Under the pieces are notes generated by a model that ran no database searches, had not been told where the DNA came from, and was given only the letters and a program-made list of their open reading frames with translations. A program made the position numbers and the translations under genes. Shown piece after piece: positions 37,501-49,159 of a stretch of DNA of 61,964 nt (within the stretch, counting starts at the first letter, position 1; each line of letters opens with the position of its first letter). This DNA is from Azolla pinnata. Lineage: Eukaryota; Streptophyta; Polypodiopsida; Salviniales; Salviniaceae. The stretch is taken from NCBI GenBank assembly GCA_037176905.1, contig JBBBWG010000004.1:50001-111964 (forward strand), given 5' to 3'.

Positions 37501-38717
37501 TGCTTGTAACCGCTGTTCCAATGTAGAGGCATCTGCATACTCCTCCTGCGCGCACACAGCTCAAGTCATTCAGTAAATCATTTGGTTCTCTTGGATCCAT
37601 CAACACCTTAGGGTTTTGTTAGATTATTCAGTTCATTTGCACCCATCAACAACCTAGGGTTTTGCTAAATAAATCAGTTCTGTGGAACCCGCCAACGCTT
37701 TAGAGTTTTAATAGATCATTGGATCCTCTTCGAACCCATCAATACCTTAGAGTTTTGTTAAAAGAAAGTTCTCTTATCATCTTTGAGAATTCAGTTCATT
37801 GAATTTTTGTAAATCGTCCGCTTCACTTTGAACCCATCAATAACTTAGGGGAAAGGAACTTCATTCAGTTCCAGTAAATCATTCAATGCTCTGGAATCCA
37901 TCAATGCCTTACGGTTTTGTTTATAAGAGGAGGCTTTCACTCAAACAATTTCTGTAAATCATTCGCTTCTTTTTGAACCCATCCATACCTCAGAGTTCTG
38001 TTTAGAAAATTAGTTACTCCTTTTTTCTCACCTTTGAGAGTGCATCTCGGTAAAGGGATTCTTCTAGACGCTTCACAAAATCGGGGAGCCTCTGCTGCCA
38101 CTCTGGAGAAACGCGGGGCTTCCTTTTCTGAAACAGAAGCAATCTGGATGCCAAAAAAAACGAGAAAAGAATCGGACCTTTTTAGGATCACAAATACTCC
38201 CTCGCTGCTCGTTGTTACAGCAATTTATTCAATTCGCTGCAGCAAAGAGCGCTTTTTTTCTTCTTCTTTTTGAAACATCACTTTGGGAGTAACACGGCAA
38301 AAACCTCGAGAATCCAAACCTACATTTTCTCTACGATCATCCTTCGTATACCAACATCTGCTTCTGTTTGCCATGTTCGATGGCGCTGAGGCATACTGTG
38401 TTTGGGAACTCCGCTTAGCGATTCATGGGCATGCATGCTTTTTCGTTGAATGAGGCCTCAATGCTCATTTAATTTTGGAAACAGCCAGCCACAATCCCAT
38501 GGGGTTCCTTCAGTTTCGATTTCTGGAAAAGGGGGAGGAGATGGGAGAACGATCCAATCCACCCCAATTCAGCAAACTGCATTGACATTATCGCTATGCA
38601 AGCAAAAGAAATGTGCATGTACATAAGGTCGATGTGCAGCAGGGCAGAGAGAACGATAAACATACGCATAAATACCTGTGGTTGTTGCCACATTCCTGGT
38701 TCGAAAGCCTCAGCCAT
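28507..38717 (-). CDS. HAC1: HAC-type p300/CBP histone acetyltransferase
   Basis: Fifteen exons: 38676-38717, 38032-38127, 37002-37545, 35441-36861, 34358-34654, 33996-34274, 33783-33911, 33136-33336, 32915-33057, 31726-32035, 31494-31633, 30017-30095, 29557-29946, 28752-28969, 28507-28618; every phase matches, 1466 aa. Order: KIX-like segment (about 20-70), disordered region with repeated M(I/V)P(T/V)PG motifs, TAZ1 zinc finger (about 440-525), PHD-type finger (about 718-835, [15 protein letters not shown]), CBP-type acetyltransferase core (about 840-1150, [54 protein letters not shown]), two ZZ fingers (about 1170-1225 and 1288-1330) and TAZ2 (about 1358-1432). Known role: nuclear coactivator that acetylates histone and other lysines. 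Arabidopsis HAC1 is about 1700 aa, so this N-terminus is short. Exon 1 ([14 protein letters not shown]) is placed by splice phase and is the least certain; which HAC paralogue it represents is undecided. Confidence 0.94.
36960..36993. repeat. (CAG)n(CTG)n perfect inverted repeat beside a HAC splice donor
   Basis: Five CAG triplets are followed directly by five CTG triplets, so the run is its own reverse complement and can form a hairpin. It lies within intron 3, about 5-40 bases downstream of the donor that ends exon 3 at 37002. If the donor is not used, the frame reads into glutamine then leucine codons before stopping. Confidence 0.9.
37565..38020. repeat. Decayed tandem repeat filling HAC intron 2
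   Basis: A unit of about 60-75 bp containing a GAACCCATCAA-like word, then CCTTAGAGTTTTGTTA and TTCAGTTC/AAATCATT words, recurs roughly seven times across the 486-nt intron between exons 2 and 3 (seen near 37595, 37645, 37690, 37735, 37830, 37890 and 37975). Copies differ by many substitutions, indicating an old expansion. Confidence 0.75.
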
Positions 38718-39324
38718 AGCAGGGAATGCCGGGCACGAGAAGGATATCATCAGATTTTTCTCCTTTTCGTTAAGTGGAACCCTGTTAGGGCTTACAAGGG
38801 GTTACAGAGCTCGGGGTTCTGTACTTTCCAAACACAACGAAACGAGAAAAGGAAAACAAATGGAGCTGCAGGAGGGCGTGTTGCTCTGGTGGGGTCTGCC
38901 TCGCTTTTCCACTGAATTCTATTTCCTTTTCTTCTTCTTCTTCTGCTTCTTCAGGAAGAAGAACGAGATGAAGAAGAAGAAGAAGAAGGAGAAGGAGAAG
39001 GAGAAGGAGAAGGAGACGAAGGAGACGAAGAAAGAATGGAAGCAAAGATGGAAAGGGGTCGATGGAAAGGATGGATTTTGCTGAAGAATTAGGGCCAGAA
39101 GCTCTTCTGTTCTGCAGGAACAAAGAAGAAGAAGAAGAAGAAGAAGAAGAAGAAGAAAGGAAGAAGAAGAAGAAGAATCCAAAACAAAAGAAAACACAAA
39201 AAAGGAAAAATTAAAAAGGTCTTGATTTTGTTTTTTGTTTTTTTCCTTCAATTTATTTTGTTTCTTGCTCCTCTTCTTTTTGTTTGGATTTTTGTTTTTT
39301 TGTTTTTTACACTACATGGACATG

Positions 39325-39563
39325 TATACATATCTACATGTATATGTATATGTATATGTATATGTATCGGTATCTGTATATGTATACGTATATGTATATG
39401 TATATGTATATGTATGGAGATAGATACATATTTGCCCAGAAGGCTAGACAGATTGTGGACCAGAAGATGGGTCGTATATGTATATGTATATGTATGTGTA
39501 TGGAGATAGATACGTATTTGCCCAGAAGGCTAGATAGATTGTGGACCAGAAGATGGGTCGTAC

Positions 39564-39599
<36 letters not shown>

Positions 39600-39665
39600 G
39601 TATATGGAGATAGATACGTATTTGCCCAGAAGGCTAGATAGATTGTGGACCAGAAGATGGGTCGA
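39325..39665. repeat. Minisatellite of about 95 bp with TATGTA spacers
   Basis: Three copies of a unit containing GGAGATAGATAC, TTTGCCCAGAAGGCTAGA and ATTGTGGACCAGAAGATGG begin near 39415, 39499 and 39605. They are separated by GTATAT/ATGTAT runs of varying length. The copies are nearly identical, so the array is young. The frame through the unit changes from copy to copy, so the repeated peptide is not evidence of coding. Confidence 0.92.
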
Positions 39666-40089
39666 ATCGGTGAGATTATGTGAAAATGATCCAAGGCTCT
39701 ATGTTAAAGACCCGAGCGAGCGATTTCTGCAGATCGCCATCAGCACCCCAATGTGGATTTCCTGCAGACGAGCATATATAAATAAATAAGCATATAAGCT
39801 GCTTCCGCAGATCGTGCACAACCCCATGGACATGCTGTTGCCCGAGAGAGAGAGAGATCCCGACGAATGTCCTTGCTCCTTTAGCCCAGCGGAGCTCGCG
39901 AAAGATTCCAGAGGACCCATTGCATGCATATATTATACCGCCTCGGCAAACTCGCCAAGCCTCGGAGAGATTCCAGGAGCATTCTATGCACCGCCCGACA
40001 AGGCCTTTCTGAAGAGATTCATTCTACCGCCATAACACCGCATTTGCCGTGCAAATCCATGACCTTCACCAGGTCAAGGAGAGATTCTG

Positions 40090-40142
40090 AATCATAATGC
40101 TTCATTTTAATCATAATGCTTCATTTTAATCATAATGCTTCG
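40090..40142. repeat. 19-bp triple tandem repeat
   Basis: The unit AATCATAATGCTTCATTTT occurs twice in full and a third time nearly in full, with no mismatches in the shared part. It lies in intergenic DNA with no gene over it. Confidence 0.92.
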
Positions 40143-41129
40143 ATTGGATACAAGTGTTGTTCTTGCGCCATTGTTCTACATGTGTATCATACCAAAATTA
40201 GAGACAACCAAAGTTTTGTGAACCCCTTTGAAACATCTCCAAAAGGAAAGGATCAAACTGCAATCAGCCAGCATAATTGGGACACCACCAAATCTGTCTT
40301 ACACCACTCATTCTTTTCAAAGGGTTTGATTTTGCATGCTTCTTTAGCAAGAAGAAAGACCTCAATTCTGAGACAAAATGCATGTGAAATCTGGAAGAGA
40401 ACAATGGAGAGCTTTGAAATCTTCCTGCTCATGGGCTCAAATTCCCTGCACTTCAAATGCATTCCCTGCATTTTGATCATTTTATTTTGTACATGCCCAA
40501 AACCGCCAGACATTCGCTCCATGAGCACACAACAAAAGGCACACAAAAGATTATCATTTTCAATGTTCCAACATATATTTGTTACCCATCTACATGAAAC
40601 GAGGAATCCCCTGATTCCAAATTCAAGCTAACCATCTTCTCGACCCACCGTCAATTGACAAAATTGGCAAATTATCACCATTGCCCGTCTCAATTTTTTT
40701 TCATGTAAAATCAAGCATTAGTTTTGCTTGCTAAACTTCTTTGGTCTGCATCTTAATCGACTTTTATAGCAAACGAAGGAGCATTTCTCCACAGAAACAG
40801 ATAGCATTTGTCCATCTATGTCTTTGATTTTAACTCATTGCAGAGTGGACTCTTTGACATTGGATGCAGGTCTTTAGTTGATTTTGTTTTCCCCAACATG
40901 GTCTATTTCCTGCTGACACCATAGGCCCTTCTTCACAAATGCAGGCAAGCTGTCGGCCAGAACTCAACTTTCACCCAACATGTGCCTGAGCTGAACTCTG
41001 CACGTGAATGGAGGTAATAGACATTTTTTACTGCTGTTATCTCCTCCGAGGCCCACACGTTTTCCACATTCTCAGACAAGAAATGAAGAGAGGCCATGCT
41101 CTCTCAATTAGCAGAAGAGAATTTCCATG

Positions 41130-44100
41130 TCAGCAGAGCACATCAGCATTGGATTGGGACCTTGGTGACGGATGTGTGACTGATGAAAGTGGTCTAATGC
41201 ACAACTTCGGTTTTGTGTTCATTAGACTTCCAGAGACCACTGCAACGCCACAAATGGGAACATCATGGGCTCCAACAACAGGAATCACCTCAACAATCAC
41301 AACCACCTGCAAACATTAAGATCAATAATATGAAGCTACATATCATGAGATCCAAGGAAATGTTTTTTTAACTGTAAGACCAACAAGAGGTTACCCCAAC
41401 CTGTGGTGTTTCAAGGTCAACTACAACTAGCTGTGAGGCTGCTTCCACAACTGCATCTGTTATGACATGTATACAGTCCATTCGTCCAAGTACAAGTTGG
41501 GATACCTTACATCCATTCTCTTCTTGAGTTGCTATACCACGTCGATTATAACGAATGGCAAACTGCATCATGGACCAAAGATAGTCAGAGTCAAGAGAAG
41601 ACATTGAAAGTTTTGCTGCTTCCGCTCTCAAACCCATAGAAATGATCTTTGTATAAGCTAACAAAATTTGAATAATCAATAACATAGAAAAAATCTAAAA
41701 TACACTTCATTCTCTCTGGTTTTGATGCACAGAAAATCACAATCGTAAGAAGAAACAGCAAGGACAATCAATTACCAACGGTGTGGATATACTGCAAGGC
41801 CCTCACTGTTTTTGGAAAATAATATTTTGCTGAAACTCTTCACAAATGCTTTTGCATCCAATTATACTTGAGTCATATCACTGTTATCATTTGTAGTATT
41901 CTAAGACATAACACTATCCCACATTTCCAGTGAATAATTTTGCTTAGTTGTACAAATGAAGCATAAACTCACACATCTTGATGGCCAACCTATCATTGCC
42001 ATGTTAAGTATATGAAAATACCTTAAGTGGCTGATCTTTGATTGGAAGTAATCCCCGTAGGTGCTGCTTCACAAGGTCAACTACTAAAGGACCTAAGCTT
42101 TCTTTTGACAACAAACAAGTTGCTTGAATCGGTATCATACGTTGACACCACCTTCATGGTAAATGAAATTTTCATAAGAAAATGCAAAATCGAGACTATT
42201 GTTTCCTTAAAACTGCAATTCCTACACATGCCTCGAGTCCAATAAAAGAAAATTACAAAATAATATTAAAACTAGCAAATTAATATCAAATAAACAGTCA
42301 GACCTCGATGTAGGACATTGCATCTAACACTAGGCCTGTTCTAATTGCAATATTTTACTAATAAGCCTCAAAGATGGATCATCTCCAGTAATCATGACAG
42401 AGGTAGTTATGAAATATTTAGGACAGGTTGATAAGGTCATACAGAATTAAGAGCTATCTAAAAATAATTAGCTTCATCATAATTTTGTCTCCTTAAGAGC
42501 AAATCCATTCCATAAGTACCATTTGAGGTTTGTCGGAGCAAAGAAATTGAATGGTCCGCTGCCTGAGCCTAAGGGAGGAAAGGAGGAAAAGGCCTTGCTT
42601 TCTTGACAACACAAACAAGGATAAATAAACAATGGTCTCATCCAGATGTACAACAGGAGATTAATTTCAGCCAAGTTGTGATGATGATCAATGAAATAAT
42701 GGAAGATATTTGATAAGCAAATTCTGTATCCAAGTAGCTAGATCTGTCGTTAAGGAACAGATCAATATTTATGTCAACAATCTCGTCAACTGCTGTCCAA
42801 ATTATGCACATGATACTCAAATTGATTTCCATAAATTATAGTATCTGCCATGAACATGAACCTTCATGTACAGTCATCAAAATGCCATAAAAGAATATTG
42901 CAAGTGTATAAGCAATAAACATTACTATATAAAGGCTTGCAATCCTATTCAGTTTATTCAGTTTTCCTACCCGAGAAAAACCTCTGAAGATAATAGACTT
43001 CCAAGTGATTCTTTTGGAGCAGTATGTCCAAGCACAGACATGCGACTCAACAAAGGTAGAGGCTTAATTGTTATAAGCTTGTCACAGCCAATGACGCCAT
43101 ATTGTATAACAATGTCTACAGAGATGGTGTAAGATCTCTAAAACCAAATTCAGCATCAGAACGACACATCACCAGTTAACTATGTCTAGAATGCTCAAAT
43201 AACAAAAAGATATAACATAGTCGATGATAAATCAAGAAGAGAAATCATGATATCTAATAGGAAAAAATCCTGAAGTACCCCAGAGTTGTTACATAATTTC
43301 ACAATTCCCTTATTTAATCACTTCTAGAGAATTATATGTTCTATTTCAAAAAAATAAATAGCAGTCAAATAATCTCTTTGTTCCTCCCCTCACAAGTTTA
43401 GCAAGGGAGATCTGGAATGAGATACTAACAACCTTCAAGGGCATTTCATGGGATTACAAATAGCAGAGACGTTTCAGATTCCTCCCCCCCCCCCCAGCAC
43501 ATCAAGCAAGACTCGGACTGCATAATTTAAAGTAGAATTATCTTAAGCTTCTGACATCATCAGAAGAAAAGTAATTCCTCAGTCAGTTCTTTTGCTCATT
43601 GAAAAAAGGCTACATCCAAAATAAAGGATCAGAAACTACCTCAGCGGATGCTTTGCACTATCTTCAAGAACTTTTGATAGTATATCAACAGGATCATGTG
43701 CACTGGTGTCCTCCACAAAGATTGAAACAATACCCTTTTGAGACATCTTCAGAAAAAATACACCACACTTATCATTCAAGTTAGGTTTCTCCTTTGAAGT
43801 AGATTCTCCATTTTCGTTCCCATCCATCTCAGGCGATTCATGAAGATCAATTGCATTGCTCGAATGTGAACATCTTTCTTCATCACTTGTAAAACCGTCC
43901 AGGAACGAACTTGAAGTTCCATTTTCCTCTAAATGGCAAAACAAAATTACAGAAATGTCATGTTATAGCGGGTGGAACTCAAAGAACCATGCAATAAATA
44001 GTGATTGCTTTCTTGTTCCCTCCTTTAATTGTATAAAGATTGCAACCTTGCCAATAGACCATTATTCAGTAACCCATATCTGTAATCATGATTGGTCTGC

Positions 44101-45358
44101 TGCGTTAATGTTGGCACATTAACATATCAGTCCTTCTCTTTCTTTCTTCTTTGCCTCTCTCCCCCTTGGCTGTTGGATTGGAGCTCATATATCCCCATGT
44201 AAAAGCACATTAGCAGTCTAAGCGCTTATGAAAGAATACAAAGCTTATATGAGGAGAATTCATTGTTGCATAGTATATTTCTCGTGTGGCTCTTTGAAAC
44301 AGCCCTATTTCTTCTTCTATTATGGCCATTATAGATCCTGATAGGGTTGAATGGTTGAGTACCGCTTCTAGTTGGCTTTTGGTGTGATTGTTCACGTGGA
44401 TGCCCATATTCTCTCACTTCCATTGATCCTTATAAATGACTCAGAGTATCAAATCCTACACCGTCTAGCTTTCAATCACATCCAGTTGCATTCACCATTA
44501 AATTGTTATCTGATGCTATTCATATATATTTCTCTCGGAATCACAACATTTACTCCCCGTTCATTCTTCTTTAACGTCAAGGTGCATTCCTCGACCTGAA
44601 AATGTCTCGATAGGAAAGAATACACTGATTCCAAACTGATACCGTTATGCTGAAGAATGAAATATCGTGGAGAAACATTACAATACGACTTGATTTGAGC
44701 AAGAAATCCCTGATACTTACATAGATAATCTAGGCAACGAACATGGAAAACCGAACCATGTTAGATATATGGTTAAAGACGTTATCAGGACCAGAAAAGC
44801 GTAAACAGCATAAGTTGAGGACGTGTATGCTCGATCCTTAAAAAAGACATTAGAAAAGGGAAAGGCTAAGGAGGGCATTACTGCGTCTGGAATGTTCCGA
44901 TTCGTTCTCAAGTGCGGTCCCCTTGCAGCCCGAAGTTGGATTCAGATACTGTTCGTACGCAACAAGAGGAGTAAGAATTAGAGAAATATCATTCGACCCG
45001 GAAACTGATCGATGCTTTCACTCGTCAATCAGAAAGGGGAAGAGAGCTAACCTCCATCAATAAGCTCGTCGCCTCTTTCGTTGCACTCTTCTCGCGGCCT
45101 GCGGTGAAGGAGGAGGAAAGGGGGGGGGGGGGACCATGGGGAGGGAAAAGCGTGAATCAAAACCAGGGTAATCGATCTCGTAGCGCAGGAGAGGGATCGC
45201 TTACCCAGCGGGCAAGTGACGAGGAAACCCTTGAAGGAGCGTCGGTTGCCGGGGTCCAGCAGATGTCCTGTGGACCTGTAGCTGAAGCGAGGGAGGCCAT
45301 CAGAACGGCGAAGCGGGTGCGGCGGCGCCGAGGATGAAGCTCCTCCTGGAGCGGCCAT
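41130..45358 (-). CDS. THUMP-domain tRNA acetylation adaptor (THUMPD1/TAN1-like)
   Basis: Seven exons: 45205-45358, 45052-45098, 44882-44948, 43640-43928, 42022-42151, 41395-41562, 41130-41306; phases agree, 343 aa, near the length of human THUMPD1. The N-terminus ends in the family motif GFLVTCPLGREKSATKEA. After an acidic linker come GVFFLKM, DPVDILSKVLEDSAKHPLRR and a THUMP core with RMIPIQATCLLS, KFAIRYNRR and VVDLETPQ followed by a hydrophobic strand. TAN1/THUMPD1 binds tRNA and recruits the NAT10/Kre33 acetyltransferase to make N4-acetylcytidine in tRNA-Ser and tRNA-Leu; the same job is inferred here. The acidic linker (about 90-165) is longer than I expect. The start MAAPGG was preferred because the frame above it is low complexity; that frame stays open far upstream. 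The donor of exon 6 could also lie six bases earlier, removing two codons. Confidence 0.85.
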
Positions 45359-45427
45359 GGCGGAAAAATCGACAGACGGGGAAAACCCTCGTTCGCCGGG
45401 AGACAGACGACGAGGTCCGTATGCGAA

Positions 45428-45600
45428 CGTGCACATACCGTGAGCATACGCCCTACGTATGTACGCTCGTGTACACGTGCGCGTACGTATGCGTATGCGT
45501 GCGCGCATGTACATACGGTGAGCATACGCCCGACGTATGTACGCGCGTGTACACGTGCGGGTACGCATACGTATATGTGTACGTGCATACGGTTCCGTAT
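45428..45600. repeat. Tandem duplication of about 79 bp rich in GTACGTATGCG
   Basis: Two copies starting near 45430 and 45509 share CATAC, GTGAGCATACGCCC, ACGTATGTACGC and GTGTACACGTGCG in order, with few differences. Alternating purine-pyrimidine words (GCGCGTGTAC, GTACGCATACG) give the tract Z-DNA and cruciform potential. It lies just upstream of the THUMPD1-like start. Confidence 0.85.
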
Positions 45601-45659
45601 GCACGTGTTCTTGTGTCGTTGCTCTACTGCGTATATGTACGCGTAGCGTAGCGTACAAG

Positions 45660-45917
45660 AAGCGCGGATACTCGATTTGAGCTCCGTTGTCTGCAGATCC
45701 GTGTACGTATTCCCGGAGCTGGAAAAAACTGGAACGGTTTTACCAGATCCCGGTGCTGCAGATGGGACAACGGCTTCTTCTGCGGAAAGCGCGGATCCTC
45801 GCTTCGATCTCTGTTGTCTGCAGATCCCTGTACGTATTCCCGGAGCTGGAAAAAAACTATAGTGGTTTTACCAAATCTCGACGGATGATCTGCAGATGGG
45901 ACAACGGCTTCTTCTGC
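45660..45917. repeat. Tandem duplication of about 126 bp
   Basis: Two adjacent copies begin near 45662 and 45788. Both contain GTTGTCTGCAGATCC, GTACGTATTCCCGGAGCTGG, a GGTTTTACCA segment and GATGGGACAACGGCTTCTTC. The second copy has a small insertion before the last word. No coding frame is shared convincingly between the copies. Confidence 0.88.
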
Positions 45918-46389
45918 GGCGTAAGAAGCAGACGACATTCTGAAATCCCTCGCGGAAAACGGATCGTTTCCTCCTCTCGTTTCCAGGCAAACGATCGATC
46001 GCAGCTCGGCATCCAAAGAGGAGTCGTTTGTATGCCTTTAAAAAAGAATTCTGGAGATCTCGGCATATACGTATATTCACGTCGGTGATACAAGGCACCG
46101 CTTTCTGCAGCACAAAAAAAAAAAGTGTGTGTTTTTCTATCTCTCGCTCTCTGTTTTTAAAGCGTTTCGCTCGAAGAAATCCAGCAGCAACTGGCATTTG
46201 CTTTTTTCTGCAGAAAAAAGGCAGTTGTTGTCATGCGCTCTGTTGTCGCTGCTTCTGTGCCCTTCCACACCCCAAATGCGGTAAAATGTTGCTTTCTTTA
46301 TGTCTGTAGCCTCTGACTCCAAAGGCTCTGTTTCGACGAGACGGGATGCGTCATCGTCGTGCGATTACTTTCCAGCTTGCATGCGAATA

Positions 46390-46480
46390 GAATCATATCT
46401 AATGGTCGTGTTCACACTATCGATTTAAGGTGTCTACGTTTAGCTTTAAATTAGTATATCATTGTTGTCAAACTCTCTTT
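46390..46480 (+). mobile_element. Short relative of the 26.3-kb LTR-like fragment
   Basis: The 22-bp word at 46397-46418 is identical to 26352-26373, and TTGTCAAACTCTCT at 46466-46478 matches the downstream part of the same sequence in the same order. The distance between the words is about half that in the other copy, so this is a reduced fossil. No TATA-type box remains between the words. No element body is present nearby. Confidence 0.35.
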
Positions 46481-47249
46481 TTTTTGTTAAAACACACGAA
46501 TATATTAATAAACGCGTGTAAAAAAAAACAAACACAGGTACAATTTTGCAGACTGCTCTACTTTCTGTAGGTAATGGAACATTGTGAATCGCCAACATGA
46601 AAGTCGAAAATTCCTTTGAAGAAATAATCGATCTCTCTCTCTCTCTCTACCTTGTCTTCTTGCATTCGCCTCAGATCTAAAGCTCCATAGCTTCGTAACA
46701 TTCTATTGACGTTTGATGCTTGTATGGACCGGTAGAATTGAGCTAAACCTGTCCATAACAAGACTTCGAGACATGTTTCCTCGACCCTCGCCTCTTAACA
46801 GTTTAACTGAAGCTGGCGAAAAACTAAATCTTCTTACCTCTCCTGTGCAGAGAAAATTTTCAAACAAAAGAACGAGGTAGAACGGATGAATTCCTAGCAA
46901 ATTCACCAATTTACCGAAACGCCCCTCTATTTCCCAGATGTATGAGGCTACGCCTACCGGGAAAACAAAAAGAGAGAGAGAGAGAGAGAGAGAAACGCAT
47001 TTCATAAAGATATTCACCAGAACACCCTTGGAAAAAAAAATTCTAAACATTTCTCTTCTTCGACATTGTGTTGTAATCGAAGCTTTTGCCTTATCAGTGT
47101 CATAAACCTTGAATCTCAAACTCTAAACCCTGATCGAAGCTTTAAAATTTGGGGTAAAGTGCAGATAAGTGAACTTCTAGGGCTTAAAACATAGATGATA
47201 TAAAAAAGGTTTGGTTAGCGGCATTAAATTTGATTTGGTGCTAAACGTC

Positions 47250-48480
47250 AGCTAAGAAAAAAGGGAACATTACCAAAAAATGCATAACAAAATTATAAAT
47301 TACGTTCTAACGCGTACCAAAACTAGAAATTCTAAATTGACGCTTATTTTTAAAAATTACTAGATTAACACGAAATCAATTAATTGTGACCTCGATTCAC
47401 GTCGAATTAACTAGTTGATTAAGGCACAACCACTTGATTAGCACAAACTTGTCGCACTGATCAATTAATTAGATGCTAAGAATTTAATAACATCTGCTAA
47501 TCAAATATAGTAAGGGAATCGATTAAGATGAATTAGTGGGAAGCGATTAGGAGTAAAATCAACAAATGTTATACTAACGGAATCAATCGAGTGTTACTTT
47601 TTAGTGGAAGATAAGAGTAGGCATTAATTTGTAACTTTTTATTTTAACTGCACGTGTTAAAATATAAGTTATAACTGGAGAAATCACCAATAAACGCTTC
47701 CCAAAATTATAAATTGCATTTTAACGCCTCTTGAAACCAGATATTAATTAATGCTTACTCCCCTACCACTAAAAAATGACACGATTTAATTTCTTTAATA
47801 CAACTTTAATCTATTTTATTCCCGATCACTTCCGACTAATTGATCCTAATCGATTCCTGCACACTATTCGATTAACGAATGTCAATAATTTTAAAATCTA
47901 GTTAGCTAATTAACGGGCTGAATCAAAGATAATTAATTGATTGATTTGGTGTTAAACAATTAATTGAGTGTTATTTTTTAAAACTAGGTGCTAATTTGTT
48001 TTTAACAGGCATAAAAATGTTGTGAGGATTACCAAAAAACGTCTAATCAAATCACAAGCTACATTTTAACGCATGTTGAAATAAAAAATTACAAACTAAC
48101 ACCTAATCTATCATCTTCCGCTAAAAATTAACACCTAGTCGATTCCGCCAGTATTGATTTTATTCCGAACCACTTCCCATCAATCGATCGTAGCTGATTC
48201 CCTCACTATATTCGATTAACAACAATTAGTAATTTTGGGATCCAATGGCTTGATTAACACGCGAATTTTGGTATTAACGAAGTAATCGAGCGTCGATCGG
48301 TTAATTAATGCGATGTTAATTGAGCTCGCAGTTAAGTAAATTGGTGTTAATCATATCAAATCGGGTATTAATTTGTAATTCCTTGTTTTGGTGGGCGTTA
48401 AGGTGTAATTTATAATTTTGTTAGGCGTTTACGGGGTACTTCTCCCTAAGATTTCAAGTTATAACTTTGTTCAACGTTTT
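47250..48480. repeat. Array of AT-rich inverted-repeat (foldback-like) units
   Basis: A word like ATTACCAAAAAACG...AAATTATAAATTAC...TTTAACGC appears at about 47268, 47684 and 48028. Its reverse complement (GGCGTTAA...TAATTTATAATTTTG...GGCGTTTAC) closes units near 47640, 47985 and 48380-48440. The interiors share TTAATTAATTGAT and TCGATTCC words. The arrangement suggests three or so units of 350-410 bp, each with inverted ends. No transposase is encoded here. A MITE-like or foldback family, or an old satellite, would fit. Confidence 0.6.
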
Positions 48481-49159
48481 TTTTTGGGTAATCGTCCCGT
48501 TAAAATCATTTAGGAAAAACGACAATAGTACACGACCAAAACATGCCTGCTAAAACTAGAAACTACAAATTAACGCCTTCATCGACCGATCAACACCAAA
48601 ACACCCGATCCTGAGCTCGATTAACACCGAATCGAGCAGCCGATCGGCACGCGATGAATCGACCCGGCTCCAAGATTAGCACACCCGATCAGCTGGCTAC
48701 TATTCTCCGGGGTTTACCGACGTTTCGTCGATTGAACGCAGCGAGGGGAATCGACGAATCCGAAGATTCGATCGGCGGATCAGAATCAGGAGCAGAATGG
48801 ATTTAGAATCTGCAGCTCCTCTGAAATAGATTCCAGATGTAAATTTCACTAAGTCTTTTTTTTGGGTAGTTTTTGTCCCCTTAACAGATCTCATGAACTG
48901 AATAAAAAGAAGAAGAAAAGAATAAAACGAGTTTCTTCTTCTTCTTCTTCTTCTTCTTCTTGAGCAGTTTCTAGGGTTTCTGTTTCCTGCGCAGGCGATG
49001 GAGGCGATGGAGCTCTAGGGTTTCGTTGCTGCCATGGCGTCCTCTCTTCTGCCTCCGCCTGCGTCTGCAGCATCTCCAAGCTCCGCACAGATGAAGAGCT
49101 CCTCCGCGCCTCCATAGACACACACACACACACAGATTCTCTCTCTCTCTCCCTCTCCC

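Larger units (their letters stand above)
38718..41129. other. Intergenic region upstream of HAC and downstream of THUMPD1-like gene
   Basis: No recognisable gene. It contains GAA-rich runs (38965-39030 and 39125-39175) that would lie in the HAC promoter, a minisatellite at 39325-39665, a 19-bp triplicate at 40090-40142, and a probable THUMPD1 3' UTR just above 41000. A 73-codon frame at 39814-40035 has no family I know and no other support. Confidence 0.5.
45359..49159. other. Divergent intergenic region between THUMPD1-like and MinE genes
   Basis: No recognisable gene. Near 45359 lie two tandem duplications (separate entries). At 46397-46478 is the shorter relative of the LTR-like fragment at 26.3 kb. 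From 46500 the DNA is strongly AT-rich, with AG/CT runs at 46632-46650 and 46972-46994. A set of inverted-repeat units fills 47250-48480. Next to MinE are a CTT run (48933-48961) and CA and CT runs (49118-49158). Confidence 0.5.

Noticed and set aside
39284-39613. Repeated peptide GDRYIF/EIDTYLPRRLDRLW, looking like a repeat protein
   Set aside because: The frame over the 95-bp minisatellite unit shifts between copies because the TATGTA spacers vary in length, so it is not maintained as protein.
42972-43124. Alternative exon for the THUMPD1-like gene (SYTISVDIVIQYGVIG) in correct phase
   Set aside because: The exon at 42022-42151 gives the family sequence RMIPIQATCLLS in the right place, whereas this one shows no THUMP similarity. 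It could at most be an unused cryptic exon.
46703-47119. 138-codon minus-strand frame ending STSIKRQ-like
   Set aside because: No recognisable domain; it crosses an AG microsatellite and has no splice or start support. I could not link it to any element or gene.
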